Positions 38,631 through 51,205 of a stretch of 64,000 nt of DNA are shown piece by piece. Numbering within the stretch: position 1 is the first letter of the stretch; each line of letters starts with the position of its first letter. The stretch lies in assembly GCA_005281725.1 (NCBI GenBank), contig SSBO01000005.1, forward strand, positions 186,001 through 250,000, written 5' to 3'. The stretch comes from Wuchereria bancrofti. Its lineage: Eukaryota > Nematoda > Chromadorea > Rhabditida > Onchocercidae. A program made the position numbers and the translations under genes. The notes beneath the pieces are model-generated. The model searched no databases. It was given only the letters and a program-made list of their open reading frames with translations, and had not been told where the DNA came from.

Positions 38631-38855
38631 GTGTTTTTTTTTTTTAATTGCTATCCGCGCTGTTATTGGCATGCTGTGCAATTTGACCAGTTCCGTCAAA
38701 TAAGTGAGAGAAGGGAAAAAGGGGAGGTCGAAAAGATGCGAAAGGAATTAAATTTTTCCAATCATAAAATTTTGACACAAATGAAAATTTTTAATATGAT
38801 GATTTGCCGCTCCGTTCATACTGTCAACAATGATTATATTTTGCTGTCCAGTTGA
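38631..38855 (+). CDS. possible ORF, unrecognised, charged
   Basis: A 74-codon frame after a T-tract includes CYPRCYWHAVQFDQFRQ, SERREKGEVEKMRKELNF and ends NNDYILLSS. The charged middle is atypical of random AT-rich frames, but there is no motif, homologue or clear splice context. Confidence 0.2.
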   Translation: MFFFFNCYPRCYWHAVQFDQFRQISERREKGEVEKMRKELNFSNHKILTQMKIFNMMICRSVHTVNNDYILLSS

Positions 38856-38907
38856 TTTGTTCACAGTTTATTTTGTTCCATCATTTCATCAGTGTATGTA
38901 GAAGGAC

Positions 38908-38963
38908 ATACACACATACACACACATACAAACACACACACACACACACACATACACACACAT
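38908..38963. repeat. (CA)n microsatellite
   Basis: CACACATACACACACATACA-type run. A related CACATACATAC run lies at 53671-53721. Confidence 0.93.
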
Positions 38964-39547
38964 AGATAATAATCCACTTAGCGATGCAGCTCGAAATATA
39001 ATTGTCCTTTTCAAAATTCCTTTTGTTGGACAAAATTAATCCGAAAAAATCTGAGTTGCTTATTCGGTTAATGTTTTGCTCTACTGCATAATGTATCAGT
39101 TGAATCTAATCCGGTCTTTTCCATCCTTTTTCCGGCAAAAGACAGCTTACATTGATAGGCAAATTTTGTTGTCATTTTTTTTAAATAATATTTTTCAACT
39201 TTTTCATGCTTTTATTCGAAATTAAACCATTTTTAAATCAGATTGCGCAACACCATCAGAAGGAAATGAAAATGTTACTTTGATGACATTTATCTAATTT
39301 TTATTGAAATTGATTTTGTGTTTACTCAAAATATTGCATTGAATTTATTAATTAAGGATGAAGTATTTAGTAGGCGCAATTTGTTCCTTGTAAACATACA
39401 TGCTTGTACCTTTTTCTTCAATAGAAGTATTATATGTGTTTTATTTTTTCCTTTCTTTCCTAAGAAAATATCAGTATTGATTAATCTGATATATCAGTAT
39501 ACTGATTAAGCAGTGCTAAAAGTGTGATAAAATGTATGAAAAGACGT

Positions 39548-39660
39548 ATGATTTAAATTATATGTGATCTTATCTTTTAATTATTATGATTTAAATTATA
39601 TGTGATCTTATCTTTTAATTATTATGATTTAAATTATATGTGATCTTATCTTTTAATTAT
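39548..39660 (+). repeat. 38-bp perfect tandem repeat, three copies
   Basis: The unit begins ATGATTTAAATTATATGTGA and continues TCTTATCTTTTAATTATT; copies start at 39548, 39586 and 39624 with essentially no differences. Confidence 0.96.
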
Positions 39661-42600
39661 CTCTTTTTTTATAACTAAATTTAACTCATTTCAATGATAG
39701 ATGTGTTAGCAATTATGAATTTATTAGTAGCATTGGATCATTTTTATAAATAAAAGAAGAAATGGACATAGTTAATCTCATAATGCATATTCGATCATAT
39801 GCAAATTCCGCCTATCAATTTATATTATACAATCATTTCTGTCTAATTTGAATATTTACGTTGAAACGATACTTTCGTTCATTTTACTATAAAATGCCTT
39901 TAATAAATTCATTTTTATTTTTCAAGTCTTTTTAATATTTAAAATATGTTCATATCGTAATTAGGAAAAATTAGATATAAAGGAGTACAAATTAGATAAA
40001 CAAATATTTCGCAAGAAACACTTCATAATTTGGGAAAGAAGGATGATAATAAAAAAAGAAGATAAATAATGAAAGAAAGCAGGAAGCAATTAAAATCCAT
40101 GCATATTATTTTGTTGTTTAAAATTAATAAAAAAAATAATTAAACGATTAGCTTGGAAAGAAAAGAGTAAATTTAAAAAAAAAAATCACTTGCAAAGTAG
40201 TTGTTGACAGGAATGTTTTTTTTTTTGAAAAATATGCATTTCCCTTCTAATTTTTCTCTTCCTTCTTTTTCTCTTTCTTTTCATCTCTTTGCTTCCTTCT
40301 CCTTTTCATTTAACATAAAGCAATAACTACCATAATAAAGCTTTTCATTCACTATTTTCAACCAAACGTTTTCGTTTTCATCGTTCCTTTCTTTGTTGCC
40401 TAATAAAAATATAAATCTATCAATTAGACTTGATCTATTCAATGTTGCACTTGTCATCTTCTCTCCATTTTTTCTCTCTCTCTCTCCTTTCTCTCTTCTC
40501 CCTGTACCTGCTTATCATGTTTATCACCTAGTCAATTTGAATCCATTAAGCAATTACTTTAAAAGCTAAGCTTTTTTTTTGTAATATTTTCGGAAAGAGT
40601 GCTATAACTTCTTTTTTTTTTCTCTTTTGGCATATTTTAATGGCTATCTTTTGATGAGAAATTTAATAAAATAAATTGTCATATTGCGATAAGCATCAAA
40701 TTGCATTATGTTGTGATTTCTTACAGGTGAAAAATGATAATGGAAGGATAAATTTGGTTTAGCTTTACCAATAAAATTGCTTATCGTTTTTTTTTTTTTT
40801 TGTTAGCAACGGGAAAATAATATTTATTTAATAAAAGATCATTCCATTTTTTATTTTTAGCTAAAAAGTGAGAAAAAGAGCCCATTCCAAAAGAAGATGG
40901 AGCCAATATGCTATCCAATCATTACTATTCATCTCTCTTTGTCCAATCTTTATATTATTTATTTCTTAAAATGTATTTATTTTTTTTTGAAACCATCAAA
41001 TTAAAAACTTAAACTTTTCCTTTTCAATTTTTTTATCATTAAAATCAAACTTTTTTTCTTTTAATTCAAGAGAGATACTAATGGGAATTTTGTGAAGATT
41101 TCTTTTGCTCATTTGAATAAATATTCGATCGATAAAAATGATACATTTCAAAAGTATCTCATACATTTAAAAGTCATATATTGATGAACAGAAACTTACC
41201 ATATACCTCGTTTTTCTTTTTTTTTTCTTTTTTTTTTGCTGCTACTTCATCAAAAGTAACGCCCATTTTCCATGAAGAGAAAACGGAACAGAGCAATTCA
41301 TTGGATTCATATTTGCTGATAGAAACTAATTTTTTTTTAGAAAGTAAAGTAAGAAGGAAAGGAATAGTTTTAGAATTCTAATTATTCCCATTATTACATT
41401 CAAATGTTATTGGTTAATTTTTTTTTTGAAACAGATGAAAATACTATTGCAGAAAGAATATCTGTTAGTGTTAGATGAGTTTGTTGATCTAATCTGATTC
41501 ATTGATATTGTTAAAATCATTTGAAATGATAAAGAATAAGTTTTGTGACATAAATTTGCCGAGTAAATTTATTTGGTATATTTCTAGCATTTCAATAAAA
41601 TTAAGTCAAAGTGAGGATAATTATGATATTATTCAATTATAAACCATTGACTATATAGTATTTCTTAAATATATTATTGTTCTCATTCATTATAAGATTT
41701 CGTCTTAACTGTTATTTTAATATTTGTTCAAATTTTCAGTTCCTATTTTTCTTTCTTCTCATTATTTAATTCTTTTTCTCATTTATTATAATAGTATTTC
41801 ATGTTGAATTCATACTTAGAGTAAGATAAATTCTTATTAATAATTAAAAATATGACGAAATTTTCATGTTTCTCTTTTTTTTTCATTGTATGAATGAATG
41901 AACAATTTTCTCATCGATACTTCTTCTTCAAGAAGCTTTATTATCTCATTTGATTAATTTAATAAACTGTTCCGCCTCTTACGGATATTTTGCTAATCTG
42001 AAGTTATCACTTGCAAAGGCTTTTTATGTATTTGGAAAGTATAAAAAATGTGATTTCATATATATACCGCCATTAATTTAAAGTCTTAGAAATGAAGGAT
42101 TTGTTGAAGTTTATAATTCATGAAAAAATTTTTATGAATAAATGATTTACACTTGTGATTTGTGAACTGTGAAATTCCAGCAAAGTATGTTAAATTTCCC
42201 AACGATTTCTTAATTCTTCTTCAAATGCTGATAATTTTATATAAAACAAAGCTAAAAGAAAAACTAGAAGCAGCGAGATTAAAAAAATCATTTTATTCAC
42301 ATTATACTTTTTTAACGTTTTTTTAAATTTTAATTACTATTTCAGAATTCCCCTATTGAAATAAACTGTACTATAGCTTTTAAGAATTCGAAATTTATCT
42401 GCCTAAAATGTGACTACTAGGTAGCTTCATCAAAGATGTTTATGTTTAATTATTAAACTTTAATTTGTTATTCCCGTTTAGAATTTTAGAATTGTGTTTA
42501 ATTTTGAGATTTGCTAAAATAAGATTGATTTGATGGTTTCTCTCTCTCTCTCTCTTCCTCTCTCTCTCCCGGTAATTTAGTGATCTATGATTCTAATTAG

Positions 42601-42667
42601 GTTTTCAATAGTTTACCATAGCGAACGTTTAATATTATATTTCTTCACAAGTTCTTTACAGTAATCG

Positions 42668-42705
42668 CTTGTTTTCCAGTATATTTTATCAAGTGTCATT
42701 CAATG
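42668..42705 (+). promoter_or_regulatory. candidate spliced-leader acceptor for cog-1
   Basis: CTTGTTTTCCAG ends at 42679; the ATG used as start is 24 bases downstream at 42703. This fits a trans-spliced 5' UTR. Confidence 0.45.
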
Positions 42706-45700
42706 AATTCATTTTTTTCGGATGCTACAAGTTCGGTTGTTGCAACCAAAAATCTGGTAATTACTTAAATTTTAATTTATCATCAATTTTATTATAAGGC
42801 AACTCATAATTCATTATTATGACAATTTTTTTCTCCTTTTTTTTGTAAAACTATGACCAAAAATTTCAAAAATTCAACATTATCCATAATCTGCTTCAAA
42901 TTTTTAGGATTCATCGTCATCATTGTCATCATCATCATCGGCATCATCATCAACTTCATCAGTATTAGCAACAGTGCATAGTCGTCAACGTAAGTCAACA
43001 TCACCATCCAGTCCGGAAAATAAACAATCGGAAGAAGTTTGTGAAATGAAACGATTTCGAAGTACGAACAATCAGGATAAAACTAATAGCACTACTACCA
43101 GTACCAAAAATAAAGCAAAAAATAATGCTTATAGTATAACTAAATTGTTGGAAAAGAAAGAACCAAGTAGCAGTCGTGCCAGGTTTGAAATTATTTTAGA
43201 TTAGTTTGAATTAAATATATTTTTATTACAGTATTAATTTTTATTATTTTTAATGATAAATGTTGACTGTTTATTTCAGGATCTGTTCTTTTTTTTAACC
43301 AGAAATTTAGAAATTTAACAAATGATAATAACTCATTAAGCATCTTTCATTTGCAGCAGCTCATCGGCAAGCGATGATGATAATGGAGCAATCGGTCGAT
43401 GTCATTCAACTGATGATGATGGCAGTCGGTTAGTTTGATTAAATTAAAATTAAGTAAAAATTTTTCTCTTTCACTAAAGCAGAAGCTTTTACTACAAAAA
43501 AAAAAAAAAGTAAAACAAAAGTTAAAGTAATATTGTTCTGAAAACATTTAAAGATGACTTTTTCAACAGTTTTTTTTCTCTCTCTCCCTTTACACCTAAT
43601 TCAGATATACGGATTTGGCTGAACTTGGACGTGCTGTCACTTGGCCACATTTTTTCGCAGCTGGACCATCAGCTTTTACAATTCCTCATGCTGCTAATTC
43701 ATTAATAGATTCAAATTCATTTGCCAATGCTATTGCCGCTGCTGCTGTTGGCGCTGATGGACAAGATTTATCACAAGTTCAGCAGATTCAAGTTAATAAA
43801 TAACAACAATTTCTTTTTATTTGATGTATAATTTGAGGCCATAGTGTTATAATATTATACTATCCTTCATGATAACGATAATATATATATGATAATTATA
43901 TTTGAAATTATTAATTTGGCAATTTATACCAAAATTCCCATCCTTCGTTTTATTTCACTTTCAGATGTTGTATTTAATAAATTTAAATTGCTTAAATTAA
44001 ATTAATTTCAGAACGCTTATCTATCATATATTCTTGGTACATCGATGACAGCTGCTGCACCAGTGATACCGCATCACCATCCTTTGCATATCATGGTAGC
44101 ACCATCCGATACTGGTACATTTATCTGCAATTTTTTTTTTTTGTGCATTTTAAATAAGCTATTCAGTAAGTTTCAATAGTAATCACTTTCGCAAGTTTTC
44201 AATCTCTCTCATATATCTTAATCTTTTTCTTTTTTTCAAAGAAAAAAATCCTTCGAAATGAATTTTTTGTCTTGAGAATCTTATCGCAACTTTTGTTCAA
44301 ATTTTACGCTGGAGCAATTTGAAAATCTTGGTGATTTGAAACTGTTATAAATTAAACTATTTAGAAGTTTGATTATTGCTCAGCAAGTCTTCAACTTAAT
44401 CGATTTCCTACCGCTCATTAGCATTTTGAAGAATTGAATATTTAAGAAAAGATTTTCTTCTGAACACCTAAACCTTTTAATTTAATTTATAAAAGATGAG
44501 AGAAAAAAAAGGAAATGTGAGGGAGAATTGAATGATGATGGAATCGTTGAAGGGATGACAGCAGATGTTTCTAAATGAGTGACTAAATCGATGAGTAGAT
44601 ATATATATCAAATTATGAATATGTTAATTTGGTATATTCTTATGTTTATATTTCCTGTAAACAAATGAATGGACATCACTAAACTGGTCATTAAAAATTA
44701 ATTTTCTAAAATTGATGTGTTCTAATTGTTTTTCTTCTTTAGTTAGCCAATATGCGCGGTAATTATGCAAATTCATTGTGCCTTTTTTGAAATTGAATAA
44801 TTTTCTAATGAATAGGATAGAATGAGAAAAAAAATGTCAAATATATGCTAAATAAAGTGGTATAAATGATTTGCGGAGTTAATTTATGTGGGATAATTAA
44901 AAGCAATCATATCTTGGCATATATTTAAATTAATAGCTATAAACCAAGCGGATAACCTAGTTTATAAACTAAATTTTAGCAAACATACAATTAAAATAGT
45001 TTAGTAATTTAACATCAAATGTATCTTAGAAACCATATAAGTGAGGTTTTTTCGAAGAAATAAAATTTGGTAAAATTTCAAAAAATTTTTTTAAGAAAAA
45101 ATTTTTGAGTGTTTATATGTTTATGATGCTGAAAATGCAGGTAATGCAAAGAAATCGTTGAGGTACACAACAGGTAAACGAGGAAAGTTTTGAAAAAGTT
45201 TGCTTATTAGCATCAATTCATTGACGAAGTTAAAATTTGAAAATGTGTCAAATTTGCTTCTATTTGAAATGCTAGCTATTTCAGATGACAATCTTCCTAC
45301 CTAATAATGAATTAATTACCTATCGCTGAATATTCTACCTAACTTCCATACCTTTTCTCTTCTAATTATCATCTCATTAAGTTAATGAAATGTTCTCTAC
45401 AAATTCATCTCTCTTCTTTTTTCACAAACAATCATTCCTACGTACAGAATGCAAGTGCTAACTGAAATACAGTACACTGGAAACTTTGATCAAACATTTT
45501 ATGTATGTATGTATGTTTGTCTCTCTTCTTTTCCATTCTCTCTTTTCCTCAATAATTCCTCTCTCTCTCTTCCTCTTTCTTTGTATGAGTGTGATATTTT
45601 CTCTCTGTTTTAGATGGAGTCTGTCTGTCGACCCAATAAGATTTTGGTAAATTCTGTCGCTTGAAGCAATCATTAACAACAGATGATGATACTTTATAAA

Positions 45701-48700
45701 ATTGTAGAAATGTTATTAAAATGAAAGTAAGAAGAATGATATGGCGTAATGTTGCGTAACATGACGTGACATGGCGTGACGTAGCGTGACGTACCCGCTA
45801 TTTATATTTCACTTCTTTTTTTCGCTCACATAACATATAATACTAATCGTTTTTCACTTTCTTTCAACACTCTTTTCAATACATCTATCTGATGGGAAAG
45901 GAATATTTGACAATAAATAGTGAAATTTTTTTTTTTTAATAAAAAGCGAAGGAGGAGGAAAGATGCGTTAAGAAGATGAAGGATAGGGTAGGAGAAAACA
46001 TTGCAGAACAAGGGTAAGGTAGGGTAGGGATAAGGATAGGGTAGGGTAGATGCGGGAAAACCATTTACGTCCGTTTACAATTGCTCATTGACTTATTGCT
46101 AATCAACAAATTACAGTTAACAACCACTAACTGATTATAACTTCACTGTTAACTTTTTAAGAAGTTCGTCAAAAAAAAAAAAAAAAACGAGCTTATTATG
46201 AAAAGATTTTATGAAATTATAATAACTCTTTGCTATCTATGGATGCAATAAATTGTAGATGAATGATTACTTTAATATTTCAACACCACCTGATGGGCAA
46301 TACATAAAAAGAAAAAAAAAACATATCAACCTGATCTGTTGTGGGAATATTCGATAAATTATAATTTGATATATGATTATTGGTTGGCCTAATTCCACAT
46401 TCTGAATTCAAATTACATTTTAGCTTTAAGTGGATGAAAAAAAAAAACACATATGAAAAATGTCCCATCCAGAAATCATCTTAATTTTGAAAAACTTATC
46501 GATCGGTAAGATTCGTTTAAATTAAATATAAAAAATTATTTTAAATTCCAAGTTTGGATGTTCAATTTCTTATTTCGCTACTGTGTTTTCATTTAATTCA
46601 CCCATTTATTATAATGTTTGTCTTGAAATACTATTAGTGATAGACAAATAATATATTTAGGACGGTGGAAAAGAGTCTTTGCTCTTGAAGTTTAAAATTA
46701 ATTAAAATTGACTATTTTGTGCATATATAATGATGATTTACTGCTTTCTCTATAAGGTGGCAATTTCCGGAACTTTTCTCAGCAATTATAAATATTACAT
46801 CCTTAATGTGCACATCAATATTCTGTAATTGAAGCTTTCAAAACTAAAATAATTCTGCAATCTAATAAAATCTGTATATCTTTTTTAGAATATGAGAAAT
46901 TTGCTTTCGTCATTGTCAGGGAAAATATTTAATGATCTTTCTTTTTTCCATATAATTCTTGTTTTGAATTTTTGCATTTTGAAAATACTAATTATGAAAT
47001 ATTTAGAAAACATGAGGAAATGGTTTTAAAAAAAATGATAAAACTTTCTGAAAAAAAAAGTCCAAAAGGAGAAATTAGTACTATTATTAGTAATTATTAA
47101 TAAGTTATAATTAAACTATCATTCAATGACTTCGTTGATAAGTGAAGCTAGTGATATTATTGATTTGGTTTTCAAAATCAACTTCAAAGATGGCGGGCTT
47201 GATTTTTGATTTTTGAGCAGATTGATGGTTTACAAATCTAATGATGTTTGATATGATGTAGAATTAATGGATGCAATAGTAGTAATAGGGGGCAAAAGCA
47301 GCAGGGGACTTTCTCTTAGACAACCCGCGGGTAATTTCAACCTGTGTAACTTTTTTGTTTTCTTTTATGCATAATCGAAATGATTTCATGCGAAATTGAT
47401 CACAATGACATTGGCATTCAATCTTATTTCCTTGTTCACAATTCTCAGATTGAAGCGGAAGGGAATTTGTAATGGTCAAAAATTGTGACCATTAAAATAG
47501 TTAGCTATATTGAATAACTTCAAATATTTTCAGCAAATATTAGTTTCTAATTTTTGGTCTTTTAAAATAAATCAAAAAGTGGAAAACAATAGGAAACTTT
47601 TGAGCAAATTTTTACAGGAAAAAATGAGCAAAGTATTAATAACATGTTACAGTACTGTGTAAAGAAAACTTTCAAATTATTTAAATGATTTCATCAATAA
47701 ATTATAGCTAAGTTAATTGTAGAAAATAGTTTGTTTCGAATCTTTCCCTTTTTTTTTAAAAAAAAAAAGAATTTAGTAATATGACATAATGATTTAAAAA
47801 ATGATTTTTTTCTAATCGTTCCAATTAATTAGGAAAAGAATGGCTGTCAGAAACACGAACTGATTAACACGGAATATTTGTAAGTAAATAAAATTGTTCT
47901 CATCCATTCATAATTTAATTGCATTTCATTTCATTTCATTTCATTTACACATATTTAGTTATTTCTTCTGTTCAACATTATGTCATCTTCAGCTTCCCTC
48001 CAGAAATTAAAATTATTTTAAGAAAAACAACCTGCTAATCTTTTCTTTCCCGTACGCAAATAAATTATTTAATTTGTTTGAAATGGAACATTGATGTCAA
48101 TAGTAGTTAATATAAACAGTCAAAATGTTAAAATTAAAATTTAAAATGAATTTAATTCATTAAATTTAATTTGAGTGTTTTTGATTTTATTAGTGTAAAT
48201 AAAATATATTAGATTAATAAATCGTTTAATCAATATGTAAATCAATTAGCATAGCATACACACATACACACACACATCATTATTACATCGAATGATTGAA
48301 GATGAGATTAATTGAACATGTGGTGAAGGTAAATATCGGATCATTGCTGTATAAACCAGTAAATAAAACGGATAATATATCAGTAAATAAAAAGAAATAA
48401 GTGTTAACCGGAATTCACACGATAATTACAAAAGCAAAGAAATAATCGAGCAAATAATTTTTATTGCACATTTTTGAATGCCATTTCTATCTGTTAGACT
48501 CTCAAATTTAAGACTATTCGTCGTGCGGATCTCTTTTAGGTTTAATATATTTTAATGATGCAAATAAGATAGGAATGGAAATGACGGCAATATTGCGCAT
48601 TCTTTCTCCTTTGTATCCTTATTTTTCATCGAAGATAATTATTTAAATGATTGAGAGAAACATATGTTGCTAATTTGTGATAAATCTTAAAGTTTACTTC

Positions 48701-51172
48701 TGAATTAGCGCGAGAAATTTTACGAATATCTCATCGCAATTAATTATGATGCTTAGAACAGATCAATTAATCAGTCAATCAATCAATCAATCAATTAATC
48801 AACAAACGCTTTTTCAAAATATTTTATCATTATGGATTAAGTAATTTGCTTCGTTTAAAAATAGATTAATTAATTGCATGACATTTCGGCTCAATCAAAG
48901 CATTCCACATTATATCATCAATGTCATTGTATATCATTTGAAAAAAGCATCAAATTTCAGATTTAATAGCGCAACAAATTATTCAGATAAAAACAAAATT
49001 AATTAACTTCCTATAATATACTACCAAAATTAGCAATTTTTTTACATGGATAATAAATATATGTTTATGTAAATTATCTGAATGCAATAAGTGAATAAAC
49101 TGATGGCTTCTAAAGAAGAGACTTCTAAAGACGCTCTAAAGAAGATTCATAAATTTTAAAATATCCGATTCTTGGGATATGAAAAGTCAAATTTGACCTA
49201 TAAAATTTCAATTCATTAATCTTTATTTATAAATATAATTAAATTATTTATAAATTATTTATAAACATAATCAAAAAGTATATTCTAGAGAAACCTTCCA
49301 TTTTGTTTATTTAAATTTCATATAAATTCTAAATAATTTTGACTTCCTTTTTTTAATGTTGTTTTACAATTTTGATCTCTTTTTTTTTTTCAATATTGTT
49401 TTACAATATTGCAAAATTATTTTAAACTTAAATCCGACATATTTTTCAATGATTTCAGTGACTAGGCCAGGTCCATTTGGCCTTTTTCAACTTCCAACAA
49501 CATCAAACAGCTCTACAGCATCCGATGTTGTTCGTCTGCCAGCAACTCCGGTATCAAATTCCATGTGTTTATCACCAAATTCATTATCATTGAATAAGAA
49601 ACAATCAAGGCCCACATTTACCGGTCATCAGGTCAGTTCTTCCATACTCTTATGATAACTTTTTAAATCATTGCAAATGACCGATGGTCGATTTTTGCTC
49701 TCGCAAATACCTCTTATTTCCGAACATGCATAAATTCCAAAAATTTTATTATCTGTTTCCTCGTTTAATCTCTTCCTTTCATCAATTCGTTCAGGTATGT
49801 CAGGTAATCAGTTTAAGCTTTTGCACATAATTCACATTGATTGATTTTACTCCATGCTAATTTATTTTGTTACTTTTTTTAAAGATTTTCATGCTAGAGA
49901 AGAAATTCGAGCAAACGAAATATTTGGCCGGATCGGATCGGGCTCAACTTGCTCAAGAACTAAGCATGAGCGAAAGTCAAGTGAAAGTAAGCCACTTTTC
50001 ATTAATGCAATTTTTAATTTAATAAGCAAATTTCATAAAATGAAAATGATCAAACATTTTTAACCTTTTTTGACCAATAAAAAAAGTTGTATTTTTTTTT
50101 TAAAAAATTTTTTTCAATTGACGTTTACAAAATGGATCTGTTACCAATAATTATGTATTCCAAATTGACTATAAGAAGAAATATTCTTGTCATTGAAATG
50201 AATTTTTTCCCGTAGGATTAGGAACAATTATTCAAAACATTTTAATCTAATTAAAATAATTCTAATATCATCTCATAGCCATCGTATTATTAATTGATAA
50301 AATTTCATTAAGTGTATAATGAAGGCAGTGTATTAAAAAAAAATTGATAGAATTTACAAATTATGTAAAAATGATGGATTAATCTTAGAGAAGAAAGTAA
50401 ATTTCACAAATTTATATTCTATCAATTGTTGCATCTTAATAAATACATCTGTCTATACAAACAGATGCTTGCATAAATTAATGTCATATGCCGGAAGACA
50501 TCAATGAAAGAATGATTAATTATAATACAACAAGCTCTCGACATTTTGTCATCTCTATAATTTCATGATGGAAAATAATATTTGATTTAAAATATTCACA
50601 AAAGTTGAAGTGATAACAAGTTTTGAGTAACACAACGATGTCTTTCTTAGCATTAGTTTTATAATTTTAGCTCAATACTTACGATTTAACCAAATATGTT
50701 TGCTTAATCCAACCGGAGGACAACTGACCGTGTAATTAGTTTGAAAAATTAAACTAATTTCTAAAAAATATTAAAAAAAAAGTTAAACTAACTTGCGAAA
50801 AAAATTTTGCTTATAAGAAAAATATAACTTACTTCCAATAATAAAAGTCTCTCTCTCTCAATAATTACTCTCTTTTGCACCGAAATACTATTGATAGTTT
50901 CAATGAGTATATTTCATTCATTTATATTTTTTTAACCCATTTAGGTGCTTTGAGGTAAATTTGAAATTTACATAATTTTCATCATAAATCAAAAATAATT
51001 GAAAGTGTATGAAAATATGGAAAAGAGTTTGTTGTTGCTGTTAGCTTTATTGATCAATTTAACAATATTATTATCAATTTTAGTTTGAAATAATGAGATT
51101 GAATTATAATTTTCATGAAAAAAAAAAATGTAAACACATTCAACATCGATAACTGTCTAATGATATTATGTG

Positions 51173-51205
<33 letters not shown>

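Larger units (their letters stand above)
23220..42679. other. 19.5 kb gene-poor region upstream of cog-1
   Basis: Very AT-rich, with frequent poly-A/T, homopurine and CT/CA/TTA simple repeats. I found no complete gene. Isolated candidates are listed separately: minus-strand exons at 27834-27904, 26696-26754 and 32186-32394, a plus-strand frame at 38631-38855, a GC-rich trinucleotide block at 25515-25562, and tandem duplications at 37842 and 39548. Its position before a homeobox gene makes long-range cis-regulatory function likely, but that is inference. Confidence 0.5.
44115..49458 (+). other. cog-1 intron 5
   Basis: 5.3 kb of mostly AT-rich DNA. Besides the items listed separately it contains a G-rich AGGGTAGGG run (46011-46050) and two long T/A-tracts. 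An opposite-strand frame at 47264-47479 overlaps the internal first exon and I take it as a shadow. Confidence 0.7.

Noticed and set aside
46011..46050. TAGGG-rich run as an interstitial telomere
   Set aside because: Nematode telomeres are TTAGGC repeats; this run is irregular AGGGTAGGG and only about 40 bp.
47264..47479. Minus-strand 71-codon Cys/Lys-rich frame in cog-1 intron 5
   Set aside because: It overlaps the plus-strand internal first exon, which has a phase-matched donor; without splice or family support the minus frame is taken as a shadow.
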